In this document: positions 32,126-41,123 of the stretch, piece after piece
Position numbering within the stretch: the first letter of the stretch is position 1
Layout: each line of letters begins with the position of its first letter
Origin: Actinomycetota bacterium
Lineage (GTDB): Bacteria > Actinomycetota > Acidimicrobiia > Spongiisociales > UBA5794
Length of the DNA: 50,457 bases
Reading direction: 5' to 3'
Assembly: GCA_013151445.1 (NCBI GenBank)
Contig: JAADIG010000154.1
Span: 1 to 50,457 of the forward strand
Made by a program: the position numbers and the translations under genes
Notes under the pieces: model-generated
The model's input: the letters and a program-made list of their open reading frames with translations, nothing else
Told to the model about the DNA's origin: nothing
Databases searched by the model: none

Positions 32126-32129
32126 GGGC

Positions 32130-32531
32130 CTATTCCTGATTTGAGGGTTCGCTGATCCACCGCAGGTTAAGGGTTTCGGGTGTCGCGTCGGTTGTTTCAA
32201 CCCCGTCGATCAGGGTCCACTGCAGCGAAGAGCGGGCTGCGGCTTTCATCGAAGGTGTCGCGTCGCGATGCCACGTCTTCAGCATGGCGGTGAGCGGTAG
32301 CCCTGCACTGTTACGAATCGCGCTGAGGTCGAGTTCCTCCGCTTCAGCCTGCGCGATCTCCGCAATGGAGATAGGTTCGGGGAGTGGGTCGAGATGTTTG
32401 GTGCGCCTCTTCGATCGCCGCGCCGGGCGATCGGACTGTCCAGGTTCGCGAGCCGAGCGGGCAATTAGGAATCCGACGAGTAGGAAACCAAGAACGAACA
32501 CTGTCCCGGTGACAAACGCATTTGTATCCAC
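32130..32531 (-). CDS. Single-pass membrane protein of unknown function
   Basis: A 133-residue protein: one N-terminal helix (about 8-26, GTVFVLGFLLVGFLIA), a strongly basic stretch (RRSKRRTK, about 39-46), then an acidic helix (IAEIAQAEAEELD) and a soluble C-terminus. It is four bases downstream of the manC stop, so it is likely in the same transcript. The basic patch predicts that the C-terminal part is cytoplasmic. No family is recognised. Confidence 0.7.
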   Translation of the reverse strand: MDTNAFVTGTVFVLGFLLVGFLIARSAREPGQSDRPARRSKRRTKHLDPLPEPISIAEIAQAEAEELDLSAIRNSAGLPLTAMLKTWHRDATPSMKAAARSSLQWTLIDGVETTDATPETLNLRWISEPSNQE

Positions 32532-32535
32532 TGGT

Positions 32536-33852
32536 TTACTCCGTTCGAGTCACGACGATTCGGGATGTGACTCCGGCGGGTGTCGACATCGCCGTATGGT
32601 CCATCATGGTATATGACTGCCCTGCCGTGTAGGTGGTTTCGCCAATAGTCACCTCGCCGGATTGGACGACGTGGACGCCGAGAGGGGTGTCGTCTGCGGG
32701 AACGTGTGTGTTGGCAGTGAGGTCCATGGTGACGACCGAACCGTCTGTTGTCACGGTGTGCAGGGATCCCCACGGGTGTTCCGTCACGAGGTGAGAGAGG
32801 AGCTCCGGTCGGTTGGATGCGGCGAGGTTGTCGACGATCTCCTTCACGCGCTGCGTCTGCCCTCTCGGTACGACGAGTACTGCGTCGTCGGTCGCGACAA
32901 CGATGAGGTCACTCACACCACTGACTGCGACGAGTGGGCCGTCGGATCGCACATACGAGTTGCGGACACCGGACACGAGAACGTCACCTGTGGTGGCGGT
33001 TCCAAGTTTGTCCTTCGGGGCGATATCCCACACCGCAGCCCAACTACCGACATCGCTCCATCCGGCGTCAAGAGGGACAACCGCACCGGCTTCGGTGTGT
33101 TCCATGACGGCGTAGTCGATCGAGTCGGACGGGCACTTCTCGAACGCCTCCCGGTCGAGGACGACGGTGCCATCGGTGTTACGGGACGCCCGTTCCCATG
33201 TCGCTGTTACGGCATCCGCCATCTCGGGTGCGTGCGAGCGGAGCTGGTCAAGGTAGGTCGCCGCACCGAGTGCAAACATGCCGCTGTTCCAGAGGTAGTT
33301 ACCCGAGGATACGTAGTCGTGGGCGGTCTCAATGTCGGGTTTTTCGACAAACTCTGCCAACGTCGAGGCGGTACCACTCAACGGGTCACCGATCCGGACG
33401 TATCCGTAGCCGGTTTCGGGGTGAGTCGGAATGACTCCGAAAGTCACGAGGAGGCCACGGCTGGCGAGCGAGATCGCCTCCGCGGCTGCCTTAGAGAACG
33501 CAGCCTCGTCCGGGATAAGGTGATCGGCGGGGATGACGAGCAGCACGTCTCGCGGATCCGATGCCAAGGCCGCAAACGCTACCGCTGGCGCTGTGTTGCG
33601 TCCGAACGGTTCGAGAATCAGGCGCGGAGAGTATCCCGCGTCGGCTAACTCGGCGGCGACGAGATGGTCATGGTTGGCTGAGCACACAACAATCGGGTCC
33701 TTGGCGTTTGGAAGCGCCGTCACCCTGTCGATCGTCATGCGCAGCATGGAGCGTGTTTCCACCAACGGTAGGAGCTGCTTGGGTTGTTGGGCCCGGGATA
33801 CCGGCCACAAGCGGGTTCCGGCCCCACCGGAAAGAATGACTGGGACAACCAA
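32536..33852 (-). CDS. manC: Mannose-1-phosphate guanylyltransferase
   Basis: A 438-residue enzyme that makes GDP-mannose from GTP and mannose-1-phosphate. The nucleotide-binding signature ILSGGAGTRLWPVSR is at residues 6-20, with PKQLLPL following. PADHLIPDEAAF holds the metal-binding aspartate, and VEKPD with NSGMF form the sugar-binding part. The C-terminal 110 residues form a beta-rich domain as in bifunctional ManC/AlgA, but no HxxR isomerase site is evident, so it is probably monofunctional. TTG 33852 has GAAGG six bases upstream. GDP-mannose feeds cell-wall glycans and lipoglycans. Confidence 0.92.
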   Translation of the reverse strand: MVVPVILSGGAGTRLWPVSRAQQPKQLLPLVETRSMLRMTIDRVTALPNAKDPIVVCSANHDHLVAAELADAGYSPRLILEPFGRNTAPAVAFAALASDPRDVLLVIPADHLIPDEAAFSKAAAEAISLASRGLLVTFGVIPTHPETGYGYVRIGDPLSGTASTLAEFVEKPDIETAHDYVSSGNYLWNSGMFALGAATYLDQLRSHAPEMADAVTATWERASRNTDGTVVLDREAFEKCPSDSIDYAVMEHTEAGAVVPLDAGWSDVGSWAAVWDIAPKDKLGTATTGDVLVSGVRNSYVRSDGPLVAVSGVSDLIVVATDDAVLVVPRGQTQRVKEIVDNLAASNRPELLSHLVTEHPWGSLHTVTTDGSVVTMDLTANTHVPADDTPLGVHVVQSGEVTIGETTYTAGQSYTMMDHTAMSTPAGVTSRIVVTRTE

Positions 33853-33899
33853 TCTGTACCTTCTTCGTGGATAGACGTGTCAATGTATCGTGCTTCGGG

Positions 33900-34766
33900 T
33901 CAGTTGGCGAGACCTGTAGCAAAATCGAGAGCAACGTCCATCGCCGGTGCGGATTGGGTGAGCCACCCGACCGAGATTACATTGACGCCGGTTTGTGCGA
34001 CCGCGCGGATGTTATCTTCGGTGATTCCACCCGATGCCTCGAGGATCACCGATCCTGCACAGAGTCGCACCGCGGTCGCCATCTCGGCGTTCGACATGTT
34101 GTCGAGCATGATGATGTCTGCTCCGCTGGAGAGTGCCTCGGCGAGCTGGTCGAGTCGTTCAATCTCAACCTCGATCTTTGTTGTGTGGCCGAGCGACGAC
34201 CGGGCCGCCTCGACCGCGGCGGTGATCGATCCGTTCCCAGCGATGTGGTTGTCTTTGATCATGACCGCACCATCAAGGGAGAGTCGGTGGTTGTGCCCAC
34301 CGCCGACCCTGACTGCGTATTTGTCGAGCGCCCGCAGACCCGGCGTGGTTTTGCGGGTGTCAACCAGCACGGTCGGAAGGTCAGCGATGAGAGAGGCCAT
34401 GTTGTGTGTGGCCGTGGCAATCCCGCTGGCATGTCCCAGGATGTTGAGAGCAGACCGTTCACCGGTGACAACGTCGCGCGCCGATCCACGAAGGGTTGCG
34501 AGCACAGTTCCCGCTACCACGACCGTGCCATCGGGGATGTGGATCGTGGTCACTACATCTGCTTCGAGTACCTCGAAAACGCGCATCGCGACGGTTAACC
34601 CTGCCACACACCCGGCTTGACGGGCGACGATCTTTGCCTCGGTGCGTAGATCCGCAGCGAGTGTCGTCTGGGCAGTGATGTCGCCAGCGTTGCCGAGGTC
34701 TTCGCTGACACACCGGCGGGCCAGCTCGTCAGCGAGGTGGGTTGGGAATGGGTGCGTGTCTTTCAC
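33900..34766 (-). CDS. nadC: Quinolinate phosphoribosyltransferase (nicotinate-nucleotide pyrophosphorylase)
   Basis: A 288-residue enzyme for the last common step of de novo NAD synthesis: quinolinate plus PRPP gives nicotinate mononucleotide. Conserved features are SALNILGHASGIATATH, DTRKTTPGLRALDKYAV with the active-site basic cluster, GGGHNHRLSLDGAVMIKDNH and the phosphate-binding EASGGITEDNI. The ATG overlaps the nadB stop (ATGA), so translation is coupled in nadA-nadB-nadC. Confidence 0.95.
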   Translation of the reverse strand: MKDTHPFPTHLADELARRCVSEDLGNAGDITAQTTLAADLRTEAKIVARQAGCVAGLTVAMRVFEVLEADVVTTIHIPDGTVVVAGTVLATLRGSARDVVTGERSALNILGHASGIATATHNMASLIADLPTVLVDTRKTTPGLRALDKYAVRVGGGHNHRLSLDGAVMIKDNHIAGNGSITAAVEAARSSLGHTTKIEVEIERLDQLAEALSSGADIIMLDNMSNAEMATAVRLCAGSVILEASGGITEDNIRAVAQTGVNVISVGWLTQSAPAMDVALDFATGLAN

Positions 34767-36310
34767 GAGAGGGCGACCAATGACTCTGCGATGGTGTCGT
34801 GCCTCGGAACCGGATCAACGACCGAGCGGTGGGCCTGGTGCGGGTCGGGCACGGGGTGGTCGGTGCGGTAGTGCGACCCTCGACTCTCGGTACGAGCCAT
34901 GGCCGCATTGGCGATAAGTTTTCCCACAGTTAGTAGGTTCGTGACAGCTATCGAGCTCGTTGCCAAGGCGCCAAGGCGATCGATGGCGCGCCCCAGGTTG
35001 GCGCGGTGACGTGTCACGCCGACACAGTTCGACATGAGGTCGCGGATCTGGAACCGAACGTCAACATCGTCGTGTGCCATGAGGTGGAGGGAGTCTCGCG
35101 GGATCTCGATGGCTTGAAGGTTGGGTCGGGCCGCATCGGTTGTGCGGATATCCTGGGCGACGATATCGGCTGTCACGAGGCCCTCAAGGAGGGAGTTCGA
35201 CGCCAGTCGGTTCGCTCCGTGCAATCCGGTGCTGGCCACCTCTCCCACCGCCCACAACCCGTTGAGTGATGATCGCCCGCGAGAGTCGGTCATGACGCCA
35301 CCCATGTGATAGTGGGCCGCCGGGGCGACGGGCATCGGCATCGTTGACGGGTCGATCCCTGCGGATGTGGCGAACCCGTACACAGTCGGGAACCTGTGTG
35401 CGATGTCCGTGATGTGGCGGGCATCCATGGTGATGCGCTGACCGGCTGCTTGGCGTGCCCATATCGCACGAGCGACGATGTCACGGGGAGCCAGCTCTGC
35501 GTCGGGGTGCTCGTCGATCATGAACCGGGCACCTGTATCGTCGAGGAGGTACGCCCCGGCGCCACGCAGTGCTTCCGTGAGAAGGGGCATCGGGTCGAGG
35601 CCAACATCCAATGCCGTGGGATGGAACTGGACAAACTCAAGATCAGCGAGCCGAACCCCGGCGCGTGCGGCCATCGCCAGGCCATCGGCCGTTGCTTCGG
35701 CCGGATTCGTCGTGTGTGCGAAGACCTGCCCAATGCCACCGGTTGCCAAGACGGTTGCTGATGCCAGGAGCAACGTTTGGGCACCGTCGTTTGCAATTCC
35801 GAAGACTCCGACGACGGTGCCATTGGCGATTGCAAGGTCAACTGCGAGGAAACCCTCAACAACCGTAATGTCCGCACGGGCACGCACCGCGGCGCGTAAT
35901 GTCCGCATGACTTCCTTGCCGGTTGCGTCACCGTGAGCGTGCACGATTCGGGACCTGCGGTGGCTGGCTTCGCGACCGAGCGAGAGTACGTCGCCGCTGG
36001 TGTCAAACTCCGCACCGAGATCTTGCAACCACCGAATCCTCTCCGGCGCCCGTTCGGTCATCGTGGTGGCGACGGCGGGTTCCGCGATTCCCCCGGAGAC
36101 AGCCAATGTGTCAGCGGTGTGTTGGAGGGGACTGTCTCCTTCTCCGACGGCTGCGGCGATGCCGCCCTGGGCCCAGACCGATGATCCGGCTCCAAGTCCG
36201 GTTTTCGTTACGACGGTGCAGTCACCAAGTAACAGGGCGGTTGACAGACCGGCGATGCCAGATCCGACAATCACGCGGTTCGTCGTCCTGATGTCATCAA
36301 AGTGACTCAT
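34763..36310 (-). CDS. nadB: L-aspartate oxidase
   Basis: A 515-residue FAD enzyme that oxidises aspartate to iminoaspartate. The dinucleotide-binding motif GSGIAGLSTALLL is near residue 15. The capping domain has the SHRRSRIVHAHGDATG and VQFHPTAL segments of the succinate-dehydrogenase family, and HYHMGGVMTD with ANRLASNSLLEG carries FAD and substrate-binding residues. The helical C-terminal domain is complete. The ATG overlaps the nadA stop by four bases (ATGA). An in-frame ATG about 200 bases upstream would run through nadA and is rejected. Confidence 0.95.
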   Translation of the reverse strand: MSHFDDIRTTNRVIVGSGIAGLSTALLLGDCTVVTKTGLGAGSSVWAQGGIAAAVGEGDSPLQHTADTLAVSGGIAEPAVATTMTERAPERIRWLQDLGAEFDTSGDVLSLGREASHRRSRIVHAHGDATGKEVMRTLRAAVRARADITVVEGFLAVDLAIANGTVVGVFGIANDGAQTLLLASATVLATGGIGQVFAHTTNPAEATADGLAMAARAGVRLADLEFVQFHPTALDVGLDPMPLLTEALRGAGAYLLDDTGARFMIDEHPDAELAPRDIVARAIWARQAAGQRITMDARHITDIAHRFPTVYGFATSAGIDPSTMPMPVAPAAHYHMGGVMTDSRGRSSLNGLWAVGEVASTGLHGANRLASNSLLEGLVTADIVAQDIRTTDAARPNLQAIEIPRDSLHLMAHDDVDVRFQIRDLMSNCVGVTRHRANLGRAIDRLGALATSSIAVTNLLTVGKLIANAAMARTESRGSHYRTDHPVPDPHQAHRSVVDPVPRHDTIAESLVALS

Positions 36311-37293
36311 GTGAGTGGCACCGCCAGCATCCGATCCACCGCTTGGCGTGCCCGTCGTGAAGTGTCGGGGTCGACGACCACCTCGGTCGTCATTGTTTGG
36401 AGCGCGGTGCGGATGTTTTCCAGCGTGATCATTTTCATGTACGGACAGAGGTTGCAGGGTTGAATGAACTCGGTGTTCGGAGCGTTTACTGCGAGGTTCG
36501 CCGCCATTGAACACTCGGTCACCATCACAACCTTTGTGGGTGCCTCAGCCCGCACCCACTCGATCATCCCAGCGGTCGACCCGACGTAGTCAGCCTCATC
36601 GAGAACGTCGGGTGGACATTCGGGATGTGCAATAACCCTGATCCCTTGGTACTCGGAGCGGTAGTCGCGCAGCTCGGCGGCAGTAAAGCGCTCGTGCACC
36701 ATGCACGAGCCGTCCCAGAGAATGATCTCCTTTGTTGTCTGCGATGCGACCCACGCACCGAGGTAACGATCGGGGAGGAAGATAACGCGCGGTGATTCAA
36801 GGGACTCCACAACTCGAAGGGCATTCCCCGACGTGCAGCAAATATCGGATTCCGCTTTCACCTCAGCAGACGTGTTCACGTAGGTGACCACCGGAACGCC
36901 CGGATAGCGGTTCTTGAGTGCTCGGACGTCCGCGGGGGTGATCGAGTCCGCCAGCGAGCACCCGGCGCCCGGGTCAGGGATCAGTACGGTCTTGTCGGGG
37001 TTGAGGATCTTTGCTGTCTCAGCCATGAAGTGAACGCCCGCGAGGACGATGACGTCTGCTTCGGTGGTGGCCGCCATGTGGGCAAGCGCCAGACTGTCCC
37101 CGCGAAGGTCGGCGACACCATGGAATATGTCGGCGGTCATGTAGTTGTGGGCGAGGACGACTGCGTTGTGCTCTCGTTTGAGGTTTTCGATGTCTTCGAT
37201 AATCGTCTCGGCGACGAATCGTTCGGCGTCCGGCACGATGCCGACGAGTCGCTCACCGATCGGGGTGCGCTGTAGCGCCGTTGAGATGCTCAC
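36307..37293 (-). CDS. nadA: Quinolinate synthase A
   Basis: A 328-residue iron-sulfur enzyme that condenses iminoaspartate with dihydroxyacetone phosphate to quinolinate. Probable [4Fe-4S] ligands are C112 (PGAGCSLAD), C197 (WDGSCMVHE) and a cysteine of C280-NLC283-PYM. HNYM at 49-52 and the GVHFMAET segment hold substrate residues. GTG 37293 has AAGGAG at good distance. A consensus-like promoter and a palindromic operator lie directly upstream, so the nad genes are probably repressed when NAD metabolites are plentiful. Confidence 0.95.
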   Translation of the reverse strand: MSISTALQRTPIGERLVGIVPDAERFVAETIIEDIENLKREHNAVVLAHNYMTADIFHGVADLRGDSLALAHMAATTEADVIVLAGVHFMAETAKILNPDKTVLIPDPGAGCSLADSITPADVRALKNRYPGVPVVTYVNTSAEVKAESDICCTSGNALRVVESLESPRVIFLPDRYLGAWVASQTTKEIILWDGSCMVHERFTAAELRDYRSEYQGIRVIAHPECPPDVLDEADYVGSTAGMIEWVRAEAPTKVVMVTECSMAANLAVNAPNTEFIQPCNLCPYMKMITLENIRTALQTMTTEVVVDPDTSRRARQAVDRMLAVPLT

Positions 37294-37304
37294 GGACTCT
37301 CCTT

Positions 37305-37321
37305 ATGCTCACTGTGAGCAT
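37305..37321. promoter_or_regulatory. Probable NrtR operator of the nad operon
   Basis: ATGCTCAC-T-GTGAGCAT, a 17-base perfect palindrome. It overlaps the downstream end of the nadA -10 and the expected transcript start. The same half-site ATGCTCAC recurs at 37286-37293, across the nadA start codon, 19 bases away. With nrtR as the next gene upstream, NrtR binding is the simplest reading. The mechanism is inferred. Confidence 0.7.
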
Positions 37322-37348
37322 TATACGGCGATGTGGGAGAGCTGTCTA
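37320..37348 (-). promoter_or_regulatory. Sigma-A type promoter of nadABC
   Basis: On the minus strand TAGACA (37343-37348), 17 bases, then TATAAT (37320-37325). The -10 is perfect and the -35 has five of six. Transcript start is expected near 37313, about 20 bases before the GTG of nadA. Confidence 0.75.
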
Positions 37349-37395
37349 GATTCCCTGTGGTTGGCGCAGCGACTGTCGGGTGCCCGGGCCGGTTG

Positions 37396-38337
37396 TTACC
37401 GGCGCGGGAACACCACCCCGGGACGTGGTCGTTCGCGTAGAACGTCCTGACGGAAGCGGAAGAGTTCGGCCGGACGACCACCGGTTGCGGTCCGCTCGCC
37501 GGTTCCTTCGACGAGTCCGCCGCGCTCGATGACTCGACGGAAGTTCTGCTTGTGGAGACGGATTCCGTGCAGTGCTTCCACGGTGCGTTGCAGCGTGAGC
37601 AGTGTGAAGGATTCGGGAAGGAGTTCAAAGATCACCGGGCGGTAGGTGAGCTTGCCGCGCAACCGTCCGATCGCGGTGGCCACAATCCTGCGGTGATCGT
37701 ATGCCATTGCAGGGCCGGTCTGGAGCGACGCTGGCGGGGTTCGTCCCTGGTCGTGGAAGGCCTCGGCGATGAGTCCAGCTTGATAGAGCAGCTCGTATCG
37801 GTCGAGTACGCGAACCGGGTCCCACTGCATCGAACCGGCGCCGAAGGCGATATGAACCCGGTCGGTCCAGGTCACGTCATCCATGTGGGCGAACAGGCGT
37901 GGCACGAGAAGGTCATCGAGCAGGGGTGGCCGGTGGAGTCGGTGGTCCTCCCAGGGAAAGAGGGTGTAGATGTCCCGCCACCTCGCTTCGATCGATGGGC
38001 TGTCCTCGATACCGAGACCGAGATAGGCGACTGAGACGATCCGCTCCTGGTGCGGGGTTCGTTCAATCCCACGATTCTGGTCGCCAAACGTATAGAGCTG
38101 CTCGATATAACCAACCTCGATCCCGGCCTGTTGCCGGATCCAGCGACGCAGGCCGAGTTCGAGTGTCTTGTCGCGTTCGACGTCCAGGGGACCCGAGGGG
38201 ATTCCGTCGAGTCTTTGCTTGGGTCGCACGGTAAGCACCCGGGGGTGGTCCTCGGTCACAGCGACGAGGACAGCGTCGAGCCTGATCGTAACGGAGGAGT
38301 TCAAGACCCGTTCCCAGGTGACAACCCGGTACTCCAC
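37396..38337 (-). CDS. nrtR: NrtR-type Nudix-related transcriptional regulator
   Basis: A 313-residue regulator. Residues about 15-150 are a Nudix fold. The catalytic box is degenerate: in the position of REXXEEXG it reads RRWIRQQAG, so hydrolase activity is probably lost, as in many NrtR proteins that only sense ADP-ribose-type ligands. Residues about 215-300 form the winged helix domain (PVIFELLPESFTLLTLQRTV, then KQNFRRVIERGGLV). NrtR represses NAD-synthesis genes in several bacterial groups. It lies directly upstream of nadA, on the same strand, with the operator in the 102-base gap. GTG 38337 is the likely start. Confidence 0.88.
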   Translation of the reverse strand: MEYRVVTWERVLNSSVTIRLDAVLVAVTEDHPRVLTVRPKQRLDGIPSGPLDVERDKTLELGLRRWIRQQAGIEVGYIEQLYTFGDQNRGIERTPHQERIVSVAYLGLGIEDSPSIEARWRDIYTLFPWEDHRLHRPPLLDDLLVPRLFAHMDDVTWTDRVHIAFGAGSMQWDPVRVLDRYELLYQAGLIAEAFHDQGRTPPASLQTGPAMAYDHRRIVATAIGRLRGKLTYRPVIFELLPESFTLLTLQRTVEALHGIRLHKQNFRRVIERGGLVEGTGERTATGGRPAELFRFRQDVLRERPRPGVVFPRR

Positions 38338-38410
38338 ATCTCGAAACTCGATGGCTGCGGTGTCTGCATGGAGCCAGTGTTACAGCGACGGTGGGCGTCG
38401 GCAACCGGGC

Positions 38411-40429
38411 CTACTCGTCGTCGGGACCCTCTTCGGACTGATTAAAGATCCAGGCGAGTTCTTCCCGGGACTCTCCGGTCCCGAACGCGGTGACAACATC
38501 ACCCGCACGCAGCGTCGTGTCACCATGGGGGATGATTACCGCCGAACCACGTCTGATCGATACGAGTGTCGCGGCATCGGGCCAACGGATGTCGCGAACG
38601 GTTTGTGCCGCACAGGTACTGTCGGAGGGGATTGGGATCTCATAGAACGATGCTCCGGGCTGAGTCCGCTGTTTAACCCGATCGCGGTACATATGCCGCC
38701 CCGTGCTGTCCGATAGTGCCCGGTGATACGCCCGCACGACACTCTCGCGGCGAAACATCCCGACGTGGGTCGTGCGGTCATCATCGGAAACTACCGGGAG
38801 CCGACCGTAGTTGAGCGCCGCCATTCGTGCGAGCGCCGCCGAGACCGGCATGCTGGGCACCACGGTGATCGGCTTTTCGGTCATGAGGTCTCTCACCTGG
38901 ACTGCGCTGAGATCATCGGAACAGTTGGCTATGTCGGTCAGCGTCAGGATGCCGATAAGCTTTCCCCCCGCAACGACCGGGAGTCCGTGGTGACGTCCCT
39001 CGGTGATGTAGTCGAGGGCTGCCTGGCCGGTCATCGTCGGTGCCAAGATTCCCGGATAGCTCATGACCTCGCCGACGGTGACCGTGTCGAGAAGATCGAT
39101 GTCTTCTGGTTTCTGGAGATGGATGCCCTTGAGGGTAAGCGGCATTGTGTAAGCGCTGTCGGGGTCGAAATAGTCTGCAATAACCATGGCTAGCGTCGTT
39201 GCAAGCATCAGTGGAACAACGAGACCGTAGTCACCGGTGATTTCAAACACGATGATGATCGCAGTGAGTGGGGCGCGGGCCACCGCGGCGAAGGTTGCTG
39301 CCATGCCGACGACGGCGAAGGCTCCGGGGACGGGTGTTGCGAGTGGCCACACGAACGTGACGACCGTGGCAAACGCCGCCCCGAGCGCTGCTCCCGCAAA
39401 TAGGCTGGGCATGAATACCCCACCAGCACCGTAACCACCCTCGGTCACTGCGGCCATGGCGAGTTTGAGGACTCCGAGGAAGAGAAGCGTCACCCAGACG
39501 AGGTTGGCGGTCGAGTCAAGGCTCAACATCGACTCAACGACGACCCGACCAGTACCCAACACCTCGGGACGGACTGCGCTGACGCCAGCGATGATAAGTC
39601 CTGCGACCAGGGGACGTACGATCTGTGGGAGCCTCTTCGACACACGGACGGTGTGTGCCAATTTCAGCATCTTGATGAACAAAACACCAAGCGAACCAGC
39701 GAGTAAACCGAGGACGAGGTACAGCAGCAGTTCCGGTGCGTTCTGAAGTTCGTGCGCCGGTGCCGACAGCAGCTTGTCGTCGCCGAGCAGCGATTTTGCG
39801 GTCACCGCCGCGGAGACGGCGGCGATGACGACGGCGTTGATGTGCCTGATTGCAAAGTTGCCGAGCACTACCTCCATAGCGAACAACATGCCGGCGATTG
39901 GGGCGTTGAATGAGGCACCAATGCCGGCTCCGGCTCCGGCGGCCACGAGACTCCGGATGCGGTCCTCACCGAAGTTGGTGTACCGGGCCAACGACGAGCC
40001 AATGGCGGAACCCACCTGTACCGCGGGACCCTCTGAACCGAGCGATCCACCCGATCCCACCGTTGCCATTGTCGCGACGAGTTTCGTTTGCACGGTCCGC
40101 GTTGGAATGTATCCGGAGTGCAGGTTGAGCCCGACCATGGTTTCGGTGATGCCGCTGCCCTTGATACCCGGGCCCCATCGTCGCTCTATGAACCACGAGA
40201 TCCCTATTCCAATGGGCGTGATAATGGCAACAAAAAGCAAACCGTAGCTCAGTGACCTGAGGTTAAAGAGACGCTCATCCGCCCACTCGATGGTAAGGAT
40301 GAGAGCGCTGCTGGTGAGGCCGACGAGGACGCCAACGACCGCAGCGGCAAGGAGAAATCCTGCCGATCCTCTGGTCTGTCCAAGCTTTGCGGACAGCGCC
40401 TTACGCAGGGTCGTTCGTTGCATGACCAT
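38411..40429 (-). CDS. ClC-family chloride channel/antiporter with CBS and RCK_C domains
   Basis: A 672-residue protein. The membrane part (about 20-430) carries the ClC ion-path motifs GSGGSLGSEGPAVQ (the gating glutamate is in GSEGP), and GGVFMPSLFAGAALG. A tandem CBS pair (about 450-575) follows, with VMSYPGILAP and LMTEKPITVVPSMP. The last 75 residues resemble the TrkA-C (RCK_C) ligand-binding domain (VVTAFGTGESREELAWIF). The domain order suggests gating by a nucleotide or other ligand. The start is ATG 40429, or ATG 40423. It lies upstream of nrtR on the same strand. Confidence 0.93.
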   Translation of the reverse strand: MVMQRTTLRKALSAKLGQTRGSAGFLLAAAVVGVLVGLTSSALILTIEWADERLFNLRSLSYGLLFVAIITPIGIGISWFIERRWGPGIKGSGITETMVGLNLHSGYIPTRTVQTKLVATMATVGSGGSLGSEGPAVQVGSAIGSSLARYTNFGEDRIRSLVAAGAGAGIGASFNAPIAGMLFAMEVVLGNFAIRHINAVVIAAVSAAVTAKSLLGDDKLLSAPAHELQNAPELLLYLVLGLLAGSLGVLFIKMLKLAHTVRVSKRLPQIVRPLVAGLIIAGVSAVRPEVLGTGRVVVESMLSLDSTANLVWVTLLFLGVLKLAMAAVTEGGYGAGGVFMPSLFAGAALGAAFATVVTFVWPLATPVPGAFAVVGMAATFAAVARAPLTAIIIVFEITGDYGLVVPLMLATTLAMVIADYFDPDSAYTMPLTLKGIHLQKPEDIDLLDTVTVGEVMSYPGILAPTMTGQAALDYITEGRHHGLPVVAGGKLIGILTLTDIANCSDDLSAVQVRDLMTEKPITVVPSMPVSAALARMAALNYGRLPVVSDDDRTTHVGMFRRESVVRAYHRALSDSTGRHMYRDRVKQRTQPGASFYEIPIPSDSTCAAQTVRDIRWPDAATLVSIRRGSAVIIPHGDTTLRAGDVVTAFGTGESREELAWIFNQSEEGPDDE

Positions 40430-40591
40430 ACGCTAACGCGAATCTCCGGCCCTGTATTCTTGGAACAAATATTTCGGTCGGGATTCTGGTCGATTCTGGG
40501 GTCTATCGGTCGATGATGTGCCCACATCGGCCATACTGAAAACCCACAGGCAACAACGCACTGGTCCGGACTCGTTTCACCGGGAGGCATC

Positions 40592-40999
40592 ATGACAGAT
40601 TCAGAAAAGGCCACAATCTACAACGGTCTCGTTCCCTACGTCAGTGCGGGCGAGGTATCGATGACCCAGTCCGCCGCCGGTGTGGTTGTGGCCAACGGTG
40701 ATGTCGATATCCGCCAGGCGGGTACCAACGCTTTGATCGTCAGTGGAAATGTGTCCATTCGCCAGGGTGGTTCCCAGATGACAATCGCTTCGGGGAACGT
40801 GGCGATCACCCAGGGGGGTACTGGTCTTGCAGTCGGTCGTGCGGTCCAGGTGACGGGGTCAACGATCGGCATGGCAGTGGGTCGGAATGTGAGCATCTCC
40901 GAAGACTCCCGGGTGATTTTCGCACCAGGTGGTGCGGCGGCGTTTGGTGTCGGTGTCGCGGTTGGGCTGTTCATACTGGGGAGAATATTCAGGCGGTAG
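40592..40999 (+). CDS. Tail-anchored beta-solenoid-like repeat protein
   Basis: A 135-residue protein. Residues about 20-112 consist of seven or so imperfect repeats of about 14 residues with the pattern G-N/D-V-x-I-x-Q-x-G-x-x-x-x-I/V (for example SGNVSIRQGG, ASGNVAITQGG, GRNVSISEDS). This pattern predicts a right-handed beta-helix. A C-terminal membrane helix (about 114-131, GVGVAVGLFILG) is followed by RIFRR. There is no N-terminal signal, so it looks tail-anchored with the solenoid in the cytoplasm. GGAGG at good distance supports ATG 40592. Similar short solenoids occur in bactofilins, but the bactofilin hydrophobic pattern is not matched. Confidence 0.78.
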   Translation: MTDSEKATIYNGLVPYVSAGEVSMTQSAAGVVVANGDVDIRQAGTNALIVSGNVSIRQGGSQMTIASGNVAITQGGTGLAVGRAVQVTGSTIGMAVGRNVSISEDSRVIFAPGGAAAFGVGVAVGLFILGRIFRR

Positions 41000-41123
41000 C
41001 TGCCTCCCCGCCCTTGTTCCAATCTTTCCTGGCGGGCCGGCCAAGCCAGGAGAAGAAGGCTTTGGGCGGTGTCTGGCTGGCGCGCTTTCGCCAGTCTGTG
41101 GCTGACGTGACTAACGTCCTTGT

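Noticed and set aside
36311-36514. Longer N-terminus for nadB
   Set aside because: It would run through nadA codons, has no homology, and the ATGA overlap at 36310-36307 gives a standard start.
40592-40999. Calling the solenoid protein a bactofilin
   Set aside because: The repeat pattern and the C-terminal membrane anchor differ from the bactofilin family; similarity is only in fold type.
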